Source of the DNA: JBIOJB01 sp044450465
Lineage (GTDB): Bacteria; Chloroflexota; Dormibacteria; Dormibacterales; Dormibacteraceae
Direction: 5' to 3'
Assembly (NCBI GenBank): GCA_044450465.1
Contig: JBIOJB010000021.1
Coordinates: 1 to 36,596, forward strand
DNA length: 36,596 nt
How positions within the stretch are numbered: the stretch's first letter is position 1; each line of letters starts with the position of its first letter. The notes beneath the pieces are model-generated. The model ran no database searches, was not told the origin of the DNA, and saw nothing but the letters and a program-made list of their open reading frames with translations. The position numbers and the translations under genes were made by a program. Below are positions 9,380-17,138 of this stretch, piece by piece.

Positions 9380-10210
9380 CTAGTTCTTGTGGTCGTCACC
9401 CACCAGGAGGATATGGCGAAGCTCGCGGCCGCGAGCCGGCCGGAAGCGCCTTCTGACGCGCTCGGACAGGGTGGGCTTCCGAGAATCCTCGAGCACCATC
9501 TCCACCACCATGCTCAGGAGCAACCACCTGTCGATCAGGATCAGGTTGTGCTCGTGAGCGTAGGTCAGCGCTTCCGGAACGAATTCCCCGTCCGCGACCA
9601 GAAAAGCACCCGCAGCTTTGTTGTTGATCACGACCTTGGCCATCTCGACGAGCGGCGCCAGGTCGATCAGCGCGACCCCCCTGAGCTGGCAGTTGATCAG
9701 CCAGCGCTTGTGAGCTCGCGCCGCCTCGAGATCGATGACATCCCCGTCCGGGCCCTCGCCCGCCCCGACCGTGAACCCCTCGCGGCGAAACATATCGCCC
9801 ACCATCTTGAGATAGGCCGTCGCCGACAGGCTCTGTACAGACTTCCCGATCGCGTCCTCATCGCCGACCCGAAGACCCTGGCGCTTCTGCCGGATCAGCG
9901 CGCTCACCCGCTCCGACGCCGGGTCGGGATGGGAGGCCTCGCGCAGGGCGAGGAGGGCGGGTCCGGGTGCAGGGCGGTCCCGGCGATGCAGGGCCGCCGC
10001 CCAGGCGTCGTTGGCGGGAATGACGGGAGGCTTGAACTGAGCGAGACGCCGGTCCAGGCCGGCCTCCACGTGGCCCGCCGGGGGGGTCGTGCCCGCCGCC
10101 GCCCGGGTCTTGTTGGGATCCCAGAGGATGCTCCACGTCCTGTTGAGCGCGAGCGTGGCGTTTGGAGACGGCTCCCGAGCCGCCCGTCGGGATTCCCGTG
10201 GGGTTTCCAT
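9380..10210 (-). CDS. Mrr-like restriction-endonuclease-fold protein, degenerate site
   Basis: This is a 276-aa protein. The first ~120 residues are Pro/Ala/Arg-rich with no recognised domain. Residues about 130-240 follow the Mrr_cat/restriction-endonuclease type IV pattern: helix YLKMVGDMFRREGFTVG, then DGDVIDLE, LINCQLRG, VEMAKVVINNKAAGAFLVADGEFVPEALTYAHEHNLILIDRWLLL. In active Mrr nucleases the core is D...QxK; here the strand reads CQLR (174-177), with Arg in place of the catalytic Lys. It may be inactive on DNA or a diverged DNA-binding protein. ATG at 10210 has AAGGAA about 6 nt upstream. No methylase is nearby. Confidence 0.7.
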   Translation of the reverse strand: METPRESRRAAREPSPNATLALNRTWSILWDPNKTRAAAGTTPPAGHVEAGLDRRLAQFKPPVIPANDAWAAALHRRDRPAPGPALLALREASHPDPASERVSALIRQKRQGLRVGDEDAIGKSVQSLSATAYLKMVGDMFRREGFTVGAGEGPDGDVIDLEAARAHKRWLINCQLRGVALIDLAPLVEMAKVVINNKAAGAFLVADGEFVPEALTYAHEHNLILIDRWLLLSMVVEMVLEDSRKPTLSERVRRRFRPARGRELRHILLVGDDHKN

Positions 10211-10302
10211 CGCGTGTTCCTTCGGACCCAACGTAACCGGGGGCGGTTGCGGCGGAAGAGAGGCTAAGGGCCCACGCGTTAAGAGGCTTAGGACTGACCC
10301 TT

Positions 10303-10869
10303 TTAAGGACTTCCTTTACTCGTCGCCTCGTGGCGCTGAAGAAGGTCGAGGATCTCCCGCTGCTGCTGAAGCAGCTCTCTTTGCTGCGTCAGCATCTGGA
10401 GCTGCTGGACGTTGATCTCGTGAAGCGATGTCAGGGTGAGGTGATCCGCTTCGGCGCGTGCGTCCTGGGCGGCCGAGATCACGTTCTGGCCCACGATGAT
10501 GATCGGCAGGAGGACCAGCTGAAGGAACGTCTGGGCGACCCAGGCCACGAGCGAGATCAGGCTCGCCGCGATGAGCCAACTTGGAAAGAACCCGGAAGGG
10601 ATCCAACCGGTGGCTGAGATGACGGCCGGCAGCGAGCAGAGCGCAAGCAGCGTGAAGACATAGGCCGCCCACATCGTGCCCACGCTCTTGGTGATCGCAA
10701 CCGCGAGGGCGTCGTTGAATTGTCCCAGGGCTCCGACGCCGTGCACTATTTCCCGAGCGTGGAGCGAGGTGATCAGTCGCGGTTTGTGCGTCGTCGGCGC
10801 GGCCTTGGCCGCGGCATAGGCGGCACGGTGTTCCGGGGTGCTGATGCGACGGTCCTTGCCCTCTTCCAT
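10303..10869 (-). CDS. DUF1003 family membrane protein
   Basis: This 188-aa protein resembles DUF1003, whose function is unknown. Supporting features are GALGQFNDALAVAITKSVGTMWAAYVF, two closely spaced hydrophobic helices (about residues 68-90 and 98-126), the IIIVGQNVISAAQDARAEAD segment matching the family's conserved SQNRQ-type stretch, and a Gln-rich amphipathic C-terminal helix (residues about 150-180) that could form a coiled coil. The start ATG at 10869 follows the purine-rich GGGAGGGAGAGGGG, a strong ribosome site. The gene is divergent from the small helical protein at 10984. Role unknown. Confidence 0.8.
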   Translation of the reverse strand: MEEGKDRRISTPEHRAAYAAAKAAPTTHKPRLITSLHAREIVHGVGALGQFNDALAVAITKSVGTMWAAYVFTLLALCSLPAVISATGWIPSGFFPSWLIAASLISLVAWVAQTFLQLVLLPIIIVGQNVISAAQDARAEADHLTLTSLHEINVQQLQMLTQQRELLQQQREILDLLQRHEATSKGSP

Positions 10870-10971
10870 CCCCTCTCCCTCCTCCCGCTATCCGTGGACG
10901 ACAAGTGAATGATCAGGTATGCACGGCTCTACCGGGTGACCGGCTTTGGACCCCCGCTGAGCCGGGAGCGT

Positions 10972-10977
10972 GATACT
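10972..10977 (+). promoter_or_regulatory. -10 box GATACT, leaderless start
   Basis: GATACT is followed by six bases and the ATG at 10984. TTGGAC (10946-10951) is a possible -35, though the spacing of 20 is long. GGAG within the six-base gap could alternatively be a ribosome site. Confidence 0.35.
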
Positions 10978-10983
10978 GGAGCC

Positions 10984-11301
10984 ATGGCAGACTCAGACAG
11001 CACCGAGGCGTGGGAGCGATTCAGGGCCGACGTACAGAACCTGGCCGGTGAGCTGCGCCGCCAGTACGGCGCCGCGGGAGGGGAGGCAACCAACGCCGAG
11101 CTCGATCGGTCCCTGGAGAAGCTGAGGCAGGCGGCGGAGACCGTTTTCAGCTCCGTCGAGGCGGCGAGCAAGGATCCAAAGGTCAGGGCCAGCACGCGCG
11201 TCGCGGCCAAATCGTTCGGCTCGGCTTTGGGCGAGACGTTCCGGGAGGTCAGCGACGAGCTCGCCACCGCGTTTCGCAAGGCGGCCAAACCTCGCGACTA
11301 G
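10984..11301 (+). CDS. Small helical protein of unknown function
   Basis: This is a 105-aa soluble, charged, largely helical protein with heptad-like spacing (AWERFRADVQNLAGELRRQY, LEKLRQAAETVFSSVE, FGSALGETFREVSDELATAF). There is no signal peptide, membrane segment or catalytic motif. I do not recognise the family; it could be a small coiled-coil or stress-associated protein. ATG at 10984 is preferred over an upstream ATG at 10909 because GATACT/GGAG immediately precede it and the extra 25 residues look non-coding. It is convergent with the response-regulator gene, with a GC hairpin between the stops. Confidence 0.65.
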   Translation: MADSDSTEAWERFRADVQNLAGELRRQYGAAGGEATNAELDRSLEKLRQAAETVFSSVEAASKDPKVRASTRVAAKSFGSALGETFREVSDELATAFRKAAKPRD

Positions 11302-11314
11302 CCCGGCCCGGGCT
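11300..11314. terminator. GC hairpin between convergent genes
   Basis: AGCCCGG C CCGGGCT is a perfect 7-bp inverted repeat that spans the stops of the 10984-11301 gene and the leftward response regulator. It could serve both strands. There is no T-run, so intrinsic termination is uncertain. Confidence 0.4.
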
Positions 11315-11970
11315 CAGACCTCGACGAGCCCCTTTCTGACCGCGTAGAGAACGGCCTGCGACCGGTCGTAGATGCCCAGCTTCTCGTACGTGTTGCTTAC
11401 GTGGTTGCGCACCGTCTTCTCGCTGATCTTCAGGCGGTAGGCGATCTGCTTGTTCGCCATGCCGTTGGCCAGGAGCTTGAGGATCTCGATCTCTCGATTG
11501 GTCAGGCCGTCGTAGAACTCCTTGGGAGTGGTGGTTCCGGTCAGCATCTCGAGCACCCGATTTGCGACCGCGCTGGCCATCACGCGCTCGCCCGCCATGA
11601 CGGCGACGATGCTGCTGACGATGGCCGAGGCGGTGGAATCCTTCAGGACGTAACCGCTCGCGCCGGCTTTCAGCGCCTGGATCACCTGGCTGTCTGTCTC
11701 GAATGTGGTCAGGATCAGGACCTTCGAGCCGGGAAGCGCCTCCATGATCTGCCGTGTGGCCTCGATGCCGTCCAGATTCGGCATCTTCAGGTCCATCAGG
11801 ATCACGTCCGGTTTCAATCGGACGGCCTGCTTCACGGCGTCGGCGCCGTCGACCCCCTGGCCCACGACCTCGACACGCTCATCTTCGTTGAGCAGGCTGG
11901 TCAAGCCCGTTCTGAAAAGAGTCTGATCGTCGACCACGAGGACGCGCACAGCTTTAGTTGTCAACGACAT
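11314..11970 (-). CDS. NarL/LuxR-family response regulator
   Basis: This 218-aa two-component regulator has a receiver domain with acidic pair D14/D15 (VVDDQ), phospho-acceptor D60 (ILMDLKMP), the TTF switch segment and Lys in GYVLKDS. After a linker comes a LuxR-type helix-turn-helix (LTNREIEILKLLANGMANKQIAYRLKISEKTVRNHV). It is presumably phosphorylated by the adjacent kinase. The ATG at 11970 overlaps the kinase stop (TGATG, one base shared), indicating translational coupling; a TTG at 11973 is a less likely start. Targets are unknown, but the pair sits about 3.4 kb from the pilus operon. Confidence 0.95.
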   Translation of the reverse strand: MSLTTKAVRVLVVDDQTLFRTGLTSLLNEDERVEVVGQGVDGADAVKQAVRLKPDVILMDLKMPNLDGIEATRQIMEALPGSKVLILTTFETDSQVIQALKAGASGYVLKDSTASAIVSSIVAVMAGERVMASAVANRVLEMLTGTTTPKEFYDGLTNREIEILKLLANGMANKQIAYRLKISEKTVRNHVSNTYEKLGIYDRSQAVLYAVRKGLVEV

Positions 11971-12704
11971 CAACCCCCATCATGGACGCGCGCCGCCAAC
12001 TCGATCGGCTGGCCCGATTCACGGGGTACCAGCAAATCTTTCGGAAATATGGCACGCACTCTGGTTCCGCCGCCCGCGACACGCTCGATGCTGAGCTCTC
12101 CTCCCAACAGAAGCGCCCTCTCCCTCATGCCGACAGTTCCCATGCCCATTGGCCGGTTCGCATCAATATCGATGCCGCGACCGTCGTCGCCGACCACGAG
12201 CCCCAGTTCGTGGTCCGACGGTAGCTCAAGCTCGACTCGCACGGTCCGCGCCCCGCTGTGCATGGCTACGTTGGTCAGCGCCTCCTCGACGATCCTGTAA
12301 AGATTCAAAGAGGCAGGCGGGGTCAAGGTCGTCGGCCAGCCAGGCTTCACATCGAGTCCGGCTGCGATCTGGGTCTTCTCCCCGAATCGAGCGATCAAGG
12401 CGCCTAGAGCATCGACAAAGCCATCGCTGAACTGCTCCTCACCTCGCAAGTCGTGTAGGAGCTGCCGTAGGCTCGTCAGCACCTGACGGGTCGAGCTCTG
12501 GACCAGCTCCATTTGCCTTAGCACGTCATCCCATCCAACTTGATGCGACTTGAAGTTCTCGACCTCGACCAACATTCCAGTCAAGGTCTGGGCCACGCGG
12601 TCATGCAACTCCCGGGCTACCATTCGCTTGACGTCGTCCTCGATCGCCGCCTGGAGTCCCGCGGCCTCCAGAGGACGATTCGCCGCGTCTTGCGGCATCG
12701 TCAT
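11970..12704 (-). CDS. Soluble NarL-partner histidine kinase
   Basis: This 244-aa sensor kinase of the HisKA_3 family has no transmembrane or obvious sensory domain. The phospho-acceptor histidine is His34 in ARELHDRVAQTL. The HATPase_c domain shows the N-box (LYRIVEEALTNVAMHS, about 140-155), the GDDGRGID G1 box and GTVGMRERA. It autophosphorylates and should pass the phosphate to the coupled response regulator downstream. With only about 30 residues before the H-box, it probably senses through protein partners or a cytoplasmic cue. ATG at 12704 follows GGGAGG with good spacing. A promoter candidate lies at 12844-12872. Confidence 0.93.
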   Translation of the reverse strand: MTMPQDAANRPLEAAGLQAAIEDDVKRMVARELHDRVAQTLTGMLVEVENFKSHQVGWDDVLRQMELVQSSTRQVLTSLRQLLHDLRGEEQFSDGFVDALGALIARFGEKTQIAAGLDVKPGWPTTLTPPASLNLYRIVEEALTNVAMHSGARTVRVELELPSDHELGLVVGDDGRGIDIDANRPMGMGTVGMRERALLLGGELSIERVAGGGTRVRAIFPKDLLVPRESGQPIELAARVHDGG

Positions 12705-12843
12705 CGTGCCCTCCCTACCGACACCTGTGCCTCAACGTTGAATACGGCCTCGACGTCCGTTGGGCGGGACCTCGACCGCGCGCCCTGCGGTAACCCCAGG
12801 GTCACTCGTAACACCCTATCCCGAGTCTGATGCTCGGCCCCTG

Positions 12844-12872
12844 AGCCTAATGGCCTAAATGTACTAGGTCAA
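12844..12872 (-). promoter_or_regulatory. Candidate promoter of kinase/regulator operon
   Basis: On the minus strand TTGACC (12872-12867) is followed by 17 bp and TAGGCT (12849-12844). It is the best sigma70-like match in the 190-bp gap. It would give a ~130-nt leader before the kinase. The spacer contains GTACTAGGT (plus strand 12861-12869), also found at 14432-14440 upstream of the atypical regulator. Confidence 0.4.
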
Positions 12873-12889
12873 TGGTCAGAAATGACCAT
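12872..12889. promoter_or_regulatory. Inverted repeat ATGGTCA-GAAA-TGACCAT
   Basis: Perfect 7-bp arms surround GAAA, directly abutting the candidate -35 of the kinase operon and 5 bp past the stop codon of the next regulator gene. It may be an operator, possibly autoregulatory, or a weak terminator of the upstream gene. There is no T-tract. Confidence 0.4.
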
Positions 12890-12894
12890 GCCTG

Positions 12895-13569
12895 TTACCG
12901 ACGCCTTTCGCCGGCCGGGTAGCTGCGCCCGGAAGCTTCAGCATGGATCTTCGCAACCGCCTGGGTTCGCGACCGGACGTCAAGCTTCTTCAGGATCTGC
13001 TGAACGTGCTTGTTAACGGTCGAGACCGAAACATTAAGTCGCGTCGCGATCTCTTTGTTGGTTCTTCCACGTCGCAGCTCGGCAAGGACTTCCTGCTCGC
13101 GCCGGGTGAGTCCACGACGCAGCGACAGTCGCTGCCCACCGGATCCCGGTCTGGAATTGAGCATGTCGTTAAAGGCCGGATGGCCAAAGGTCGGCGAAGC
13201 CAACCCGCGAATTGCGGCCACCATGTCTCGAACTGCGAGGTCTTTGGGCAAATAGCCGCTGGCCCCGGCCGCGCGGGCGGCTGCCGCTCCTTCCCAGTCA
13301 AGGGAAGCTGAGATGACAATCACCTTGACGGAATCGTGGCGCTGCCTGATCACTGTGGTTGCTCCCAGTGCATCCTGGTCAGGTCCAAGGTTGAGATCCA
13401 TCAGAACCACGTCGACCGGGCAGGTCTCGAGCATGGAGGTGAGCTCGCTGACAGAACCGAGCTCCCACAGGATGGACAGATCGACGGCGCGCTCAAGGCT
13501 GCGGACAAGACCGACCCTGAATACAGGGTGATCGTCGACGATGCCAATCCTGATCTGGCGTTCGGCCAT
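12895..13569 (-). CDS. NarL/LuxR-family response regulator
   Basis: This 224-aa regulator has a complete receiver (D12/D13 in IVDDHP, phospho-acceptor D58 in LMDLNLG, Lys in GYLPKDL) and a C-terminal LuxR helix-turn-helix (LTRREQEVLAELRRGRTNKEIATRLNVSVSTVNKHVQ). The last residues are basic (EASGRSYPAGERRR). No kinase is directly coupled; the kinase downstream may serve both. CAATCT lies six bases before the ATG at 13569, consistent with a leaderless message. It is a separate transcription unit from the kinase operon if the promoter at 12844-12872 is real. Confidence 0.93.
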   Translation of the reverse strand: MAERQIRIGIVDDHPVFRVGLVRSLERAVDLSILWELGSVSELTSMLETCPVDVVLMDLNLGPDQDALGATTVIRQRHDSVKVIVISASLDWEGAAAARAAGASGYLPKDLAVRDMVAAIRGLASPTFGHPAFNDMLNSRPGSGGQRLSLRRGLTRREQEVLAELRRGRTNKEIATRLNVSVSTVNKHVQQILKKLDVRSRTQAVAKIHAEASGRSYPAGERRR

Positions 13570-13698
13570 TGCTTCAGATTGAGACCGGGGCGACGAGGGG
13601 CGATGGATCAGAAAATCGGGCGGCAGCGAATCTGGGCGGACAGTCCCTCACGCGAATACAACGCATGAGTGGGCCAGACGGGTTACCCCCATCCAAAA

Positions 13699-14088
13699 TT
13701 AGTGCGACTTTGAGTTCGGGACCACCTCGTCCAATGAGCTTTTGAGGCCATGAAGAGACTCAGCCGGCACCGGAGCATTCTCGAGCCACACGAAAAAGGC
13801 ATCCGCGATTCGGCGCCACATGGCGACCTGTCGGGCCATGTTGCGATTCCAGTAAGACTTGGACCAGGCCGCGGCCGCGAGCCAGCCTCCAACCACGCAG
13901 CAGAAAGCCCCAGTCACCACCTGAAGCCATTCGGCCCAGCCCTGAGGGTTTAGCGCGTTGATGATGATCACGAGCCCAAGTGCGACGTTGACCACCACCC
14001 CGAGCGGCAGGAAGACAGCGAAGAACATCCGCTGAGGCCGAGTCTCGTTCTCAGGGTAGATGTTCGGCTTGCGATAGCCCTCGTTCAT
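13699..14088 (-). CDS. Two-TM membrane protein, function unknown
   Basis: This is a 129-aa protein with two hydrophobic segments near residues 22-45 (FFAVFLPLGVVVNVALGLVI) and 56-77 (VVTGAFCCVVGGWLAAAAW). They are followed by a cytosolic-type stretch with YWNRNMARQVAMWRRIADAFFVWLENAP and a hydrophilic tail. No catalytic motif is visible and I do not recognise the family. ATG at 14088 is chosen because the extra codons upstream are unlike a signal or membrane start; the ribosome site is weak. It is divergent from the atypical regulator at 14481, across a 392-bp motif-rich spacer. Confidence 0.6.
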   Translation of the reverse strand: MNEGYRKPNIYPENETRPQRMFFAVFLPLGVVVNVALGLVIIINALNPQGWAEWLQVVTGAFCCVVGGWLAAAAWSKSYWNRNMARQVAMWRRIADAFFVWLENAPVPAESLHGLKSSLDEVVPNSKSH

Positions 14089-14480
14089 CACCGTAGGGCA
14101 GCCTGACACGCCTCGGCCTTCTCAGATATGAGACAAATGTCCCGCCCATGGGCGCGACCAAGGGGCTCACCGGGTTTGGCTGCTTCGGCGCGTGGCTTTG
14201 CGAAGCGGCGGACGCCCGCTCCCGGTCCTGCCCATTGGGCGCGTGGCGTCCTGAACCTTGCATTCCCGAAGGGTTGGCCCGATCGCGACGAGCTTCGGCG
14301 CTGTTATCGGCGACATGTCCAGACTCTACACCGACCTTTGTTTTTCGAACCATGTCTCGATGCAACCGAGACATGTGCCCGGTCTCGGTGCGACAGGGCC
14401 GTTTGGCTATAAGTCCGGTCCGCCCTTTGTAGTACTAGGTTCCTATTACCGCGGGCTTTGCCGCGCCTTAACGTCGAAGC
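14089..14480. promoter_or_regulatory. Motif-rich 392-bp divergent spacer before atypical regulator
   Basis: No gene is supported here. Repeated motifs are: GAGACAAATGTC (14130-14141), CGACATGTCC (14311-14320), and the perfect inverted repeat CATGTCTCG / CGAGACATG (14351-14359, 14367-14375). There is also a palindrome GCCCATGGGC (14144-14153) and a relative GCCCATTGGGC (14230-14240). The first of these palindromes recurs upstream of pilA. These are candidate binding sites for one or two regulators. Confidence 0.4.
14446..14474 (+). promoter_or_regulatory. Candidate leaderless promoter of atypical regulator
   Basis: TTACCG (14446-14451), a 17-bp spacer and TAACGT (14469-14474) are followed by six bases and the GTG at 14481. 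No Shine-Dalgarno is present. GTACTAGGT (14432-14440) lies just upstream of the -35. Confidence 0.4.
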
Positions 14481-15191
14481 GTGGTAGTAGTACCGGCGCG
14501 GGCCTCCGCGGCAGATAACTTTGGGCCGCGGCCTCCAGAGTCGATCAGAGCCCTCGTGATTGATCCCCAGCCACTGTTTGTCGCTGCTCTCGGCAGTCTG
14601 CTGGCCGCACCACCGCTCAAGGCTGAGGTGTTGACAGCCGCCCGATCGGACGAAGGCCTCGACCTGGTTCGCAAGGGCAACGTGAACCTCGTGTTTTGCG
14701 ACGTGAAGGCCGAACCGCTGTCCGGCCCGGAGCTTGCCGAGCTGCTCAAGACCGAGGCGCCATCCGTACCCGTGATCCTACTGGCCGATCAAGAGAATCA
14801 GGCACTGCTGGCAGCGGCTCTCACCACGGGCGCCGCTGGGTTGTTCACCAAGCAGGCCGGACTCGAAGAGTTCATGGTCGGCGTGAACGCAGTGCTTTCG
14901 GGCCATCGCGCCATCGGTTCTCACCTCATGGAGGACCTCCTGAACCGACTCGGGCAGATGCCTGTGACGATGCCCTCCCAGCTTGGCGGCAAGCTGTCAC
15001 CCACCGAGATACAGATCTTGACCATGATCGGAAGGGCTCAGTCGGTGCAGGCCATCGCCACGAGTCGCGGCGTGAGCAGCAAGACCGTGCGAAACCACCT
15101 CGCCCGGATCTATCGGAAGCTCGAGCTAAGCGGCCGTACCGAGGCAATGCTGTGGGCAGCGCGCACCGGTCTGACTGGTGGCGGCTCCTAA
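14481..15191 (+). CDS. Atypical LuxR-family response regulator
   Basis: This 236-aa protein has a degenerate receiver domain and an intact LuxR helix-turn-helix (LSPTEIQILTMIGRAQSVQAIATSRGVSSKTVRNHLARIYRKL). In the receiver the usual acidic pair is reduced to D28-P29 (LVIDPQP). Asp74 (FCDVK) remains at the phosphorylation position and Lys is kept in LFTKQA, but the Thr/Ser switch is not evident (ILLADQ). Phosphorylation-independent signalling is therefore likely. GTG at 14481 is the only reasonable start. It is oriented with, and 150 bp upstream of, pilB, which makes it a candidate pilus regulator (inference). Confidence 0.88.
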   Translation: MVVVPARASAADNFGPRPPESIRALVIDPQPLFVAALGSLLAAPPLKAEVLTAARSDEGLDLVRKGNVNLVFCDVKAEPLSGPELAELLKTEAPSVPVILLADQENQALLAAALTTGAAGLFTKQAGLEEFMVGVNAVLSGHRAIGSHLMEDLLNRLGQMPVTMPSQLGGKLSPTEIQILTMIGRAQSVQAIATSRGVSSKTVRNHLARIYRKLELSGRTEAMLWAARTGLTGGGS

Positions 15192-15201
15192 GAAGGCCTC
15201 G

Positions 15202-15227
15202 CAGGCCATGAATCGTTGCCTGGCCTG
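15202..15227 (+). terminator. Inverted repeat after atypical regulator
   Basis: CAGGCCA (15202-15208) and TGGCCTG (15221-15227) form a perfect 7-bp stem with a 12-nt loop, 10 bp after the stop codon. No T-tract follows, so this is only a possible terminator. Confidence 0.3.
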
Positions 15228-15341
15228 TCTAAGATCGGGCATGTACTTCGGGATACAGGCCCTGGCTAGACTGGGACAAAGTACCCGCGGGGTGGAGTAA
15301 TTCCCATTATCTACAGCAAGACAAGGGACCAAGATCGCACC

Positions 15342-17123
15342 ATGGGGGTGCTGCGGGAGAAGGTTCATGGTGAGAAGGTTCGGGGTAAGGAGGCCAATGG
15401 CGTCGGCGAACCAGACGATTCAGTAGGCGAGAAGCCACCGCCTGAAGTGCGTCTCGGCGAGCTTCTGATCGCCGAAGGCCTCATCACCGACGAACAGCTG
15501 GCCAAGGCACTGGAGGCTCAGCGCGCGTCTTTGGCGCCGCTTGGTTCGGTGCTGGTGGGCCACGGCGCGCTGCACGAGGATCTGTTGACCGCCGTGCTGA
15601 GCCTCCAGCTTCAAGTGCCGATAGCCGACTTGAAGCACGGCGAGGTCGACGTGGAGGTCGCGCGGTTGGTTCCGCACGATTTCGCGCGTCGCCACCATGT
15701 CCTGCCACTGAGACGAGAGAACGGACATGTTGCCGTAGCGATGGGTGATCCAACCAACGTGCCGCTGATGAACGACCTCCGGCTCATCACCGGGTTTCCG
15801 ATCATCCCGCTGATCGCCGGCCACTCGGACATCCTCGCGAACTTGACGCGGATTCACAACATGACGCCGCGACTCAACGAGGCCGCCCGGTCGCTGGATC
15901 AATCGCGGCCGAGTCTCGACCTGAACCGCGCGGCGACCGTGGAGCTGGGCAACGTCACGTCAGCGTCACCAGCCGTCGAGATCGTGAACCTGCTTATCAC
16001 CCAGGGCCTACGGGATCGCGCATCCGACATACACATAGAGCCACAGAAGGACTACCTTCGAATCCGGTTCCGCATCGACGGAGTGCTCAGGGACATGGCC
16101 CACCTTCCAAGCGCCACGGGCGCAGCCCTAGCCTCCCGAATCAAGATCATGGCCGGCATGAACATTGTCGAGCGGAGACGTGCACAGGACGGCCAGATAA
16201 GCGCCAGCGTGGACGGAAGGGAGCTTGACGTCCGGGTCGCTACCATCGAGACCGTCTGGGGCGAAAAGCTCGTGATGAGGTTGCTCGACCGCAGCCGGTC
16301 ACTGATCACACTTCCGCAGCTGGGCTTTTCCGAGAGCGCTTACGCGGAGTATCACCGGATGCTGCATTCGCCCTACGGGATGATGATCGTGTCTGGCCCA
16401 ACGGGAAGTGGAAAGACGACGTCGCTTTACGCGTCAATCCACGAGCTCGACCAGCAGGTCCGGAACATCATGACGATTGAAGACCCTGTCGAGTACATGT
16501 TTGACAACATCAATCAGAGTCAGATCAACAAGCTGGCCGACATCAGCTTCGCGAACGGCCTTCGTGCCATCCTACGGCAGGATCCAGACATCATCCTGGT
16601 GGGTGAGATCCGCGACCGCGAAACAGCCGAGATCGCGGTTCAGTCCGCTCTGACGGGCCATCTCGTCCTTTCGTCCCTGCACGCGACCGACGCGGTCGGG
16701 GCTCTGCTTCGCTTCACCGACATGGGCATAGAGGGCTTCCTCATCGCGTCGTCGGTAATCGCCATCGTTGCCCAGAGGCTGGTCCGCAAGATCTGCGACG
16801 GTTGTCGAGTGGCCTACACACCCGGAGCCGAAGAGCTTGAATACGCGACTTCTGTGGGCCTCCCAGCGCCGGCCAAGGTATACCGTGGTCAAGGCTGCAG
16901 CCGCTGCAACATGAGTGGCTACTACGACCGCATAGGGGTCTTCGAAGTGCTGACTATGTCCGACGACATCAAGCGGCTTGTGATCGGTAAGGCGAGTCAC
17001 CAAGAGATCGTCGACGCTGCCATAGCCGGCGGGATGGTTCCTCTTCGCGCAGACGCTTGGATGAAAGTGAGCAGCGGCGTTACAACGGTTTCCGAAGTGC
17101 TGCGCAGCGTTTACATCATCTGA
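15342..17123 (+). CDS. pilB: Type IV pilus assembly ATPase PilB (GspE family)
   Basis: This 593-aa hexameric ATPase powers pilus extension from the cytoplasmic face of the membrane. An N-terminal GspE/MshEN domain (about 35-190, RLGELLIAEGLITDEQLAKAL) precedes the GspE core. Walker A GPTGSGKTT starts at 352, the Asp box (TIEDPVEY), Walker B (DIILVGEIRD) and His box (SSLHATDAVGA) follow, and the zinc-binding tetracysteine motif is Cys485/488/519/522. ATG at 15342 is the first start; the leading 30 residues are hydrophilic and poorly conserved. CAAGAT lies six bases before ATG and AAGGGA 16 nt upstream. It is the first gene of the pilus operon; pilC follows with a 15-nt gap. Confidence 0.96.
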   Translation: MGVLREKVHGEKVRGKEANGVGEPDDSVGEKPPPEVRLGELLIAEGLITDEQLAKALEAQRASLAPLGSVLVGHGALHEDLLTAVLSLQLQVPIADLKHGEVDVEVARLVPHDFARRHHVLPLRRENGHVAVAMGDPTNVPLMNDLRLITGFPIIPLIAGHSDILANLTRIHNMTPRLNEAARSLDQSRPSLDLNRAATVELGNVTSASPAVEIVNLLITQGLRDRASDIHIEPQKDYLRIRFRIDGVLRDMAHLPSATGAALASRIKIMAGMNIVERRRAQDGQISASVDGRELDVRVATIETVWGEKLVMRLLDRSRSLITLPQLGFSESAYAEYHRMLHSPYGMMIVSGPTGSGKTTSLYASIHELDQQVRNIMTIEDPVEYMFDNINQSQINKLADISFANGLRAILRQDPDIILVGEIRDRETAEIAVQSALTGHLVLSSLHATDAVGALLRFTDMGIEGFLIASSVIAIVAQRLVRKICDGCRVAYTPGAEELEYATSVGLPAPAKVYRGQGCSRCNMSGYYDRIGVFEVLTMSDDIKRLVIGKASHQEIVDAAIAGGMVPLRADAWMKVSSGVTTVSEVLRSVYII

Positions 17124-17138
17124 CGGAGGGGAGTCACC

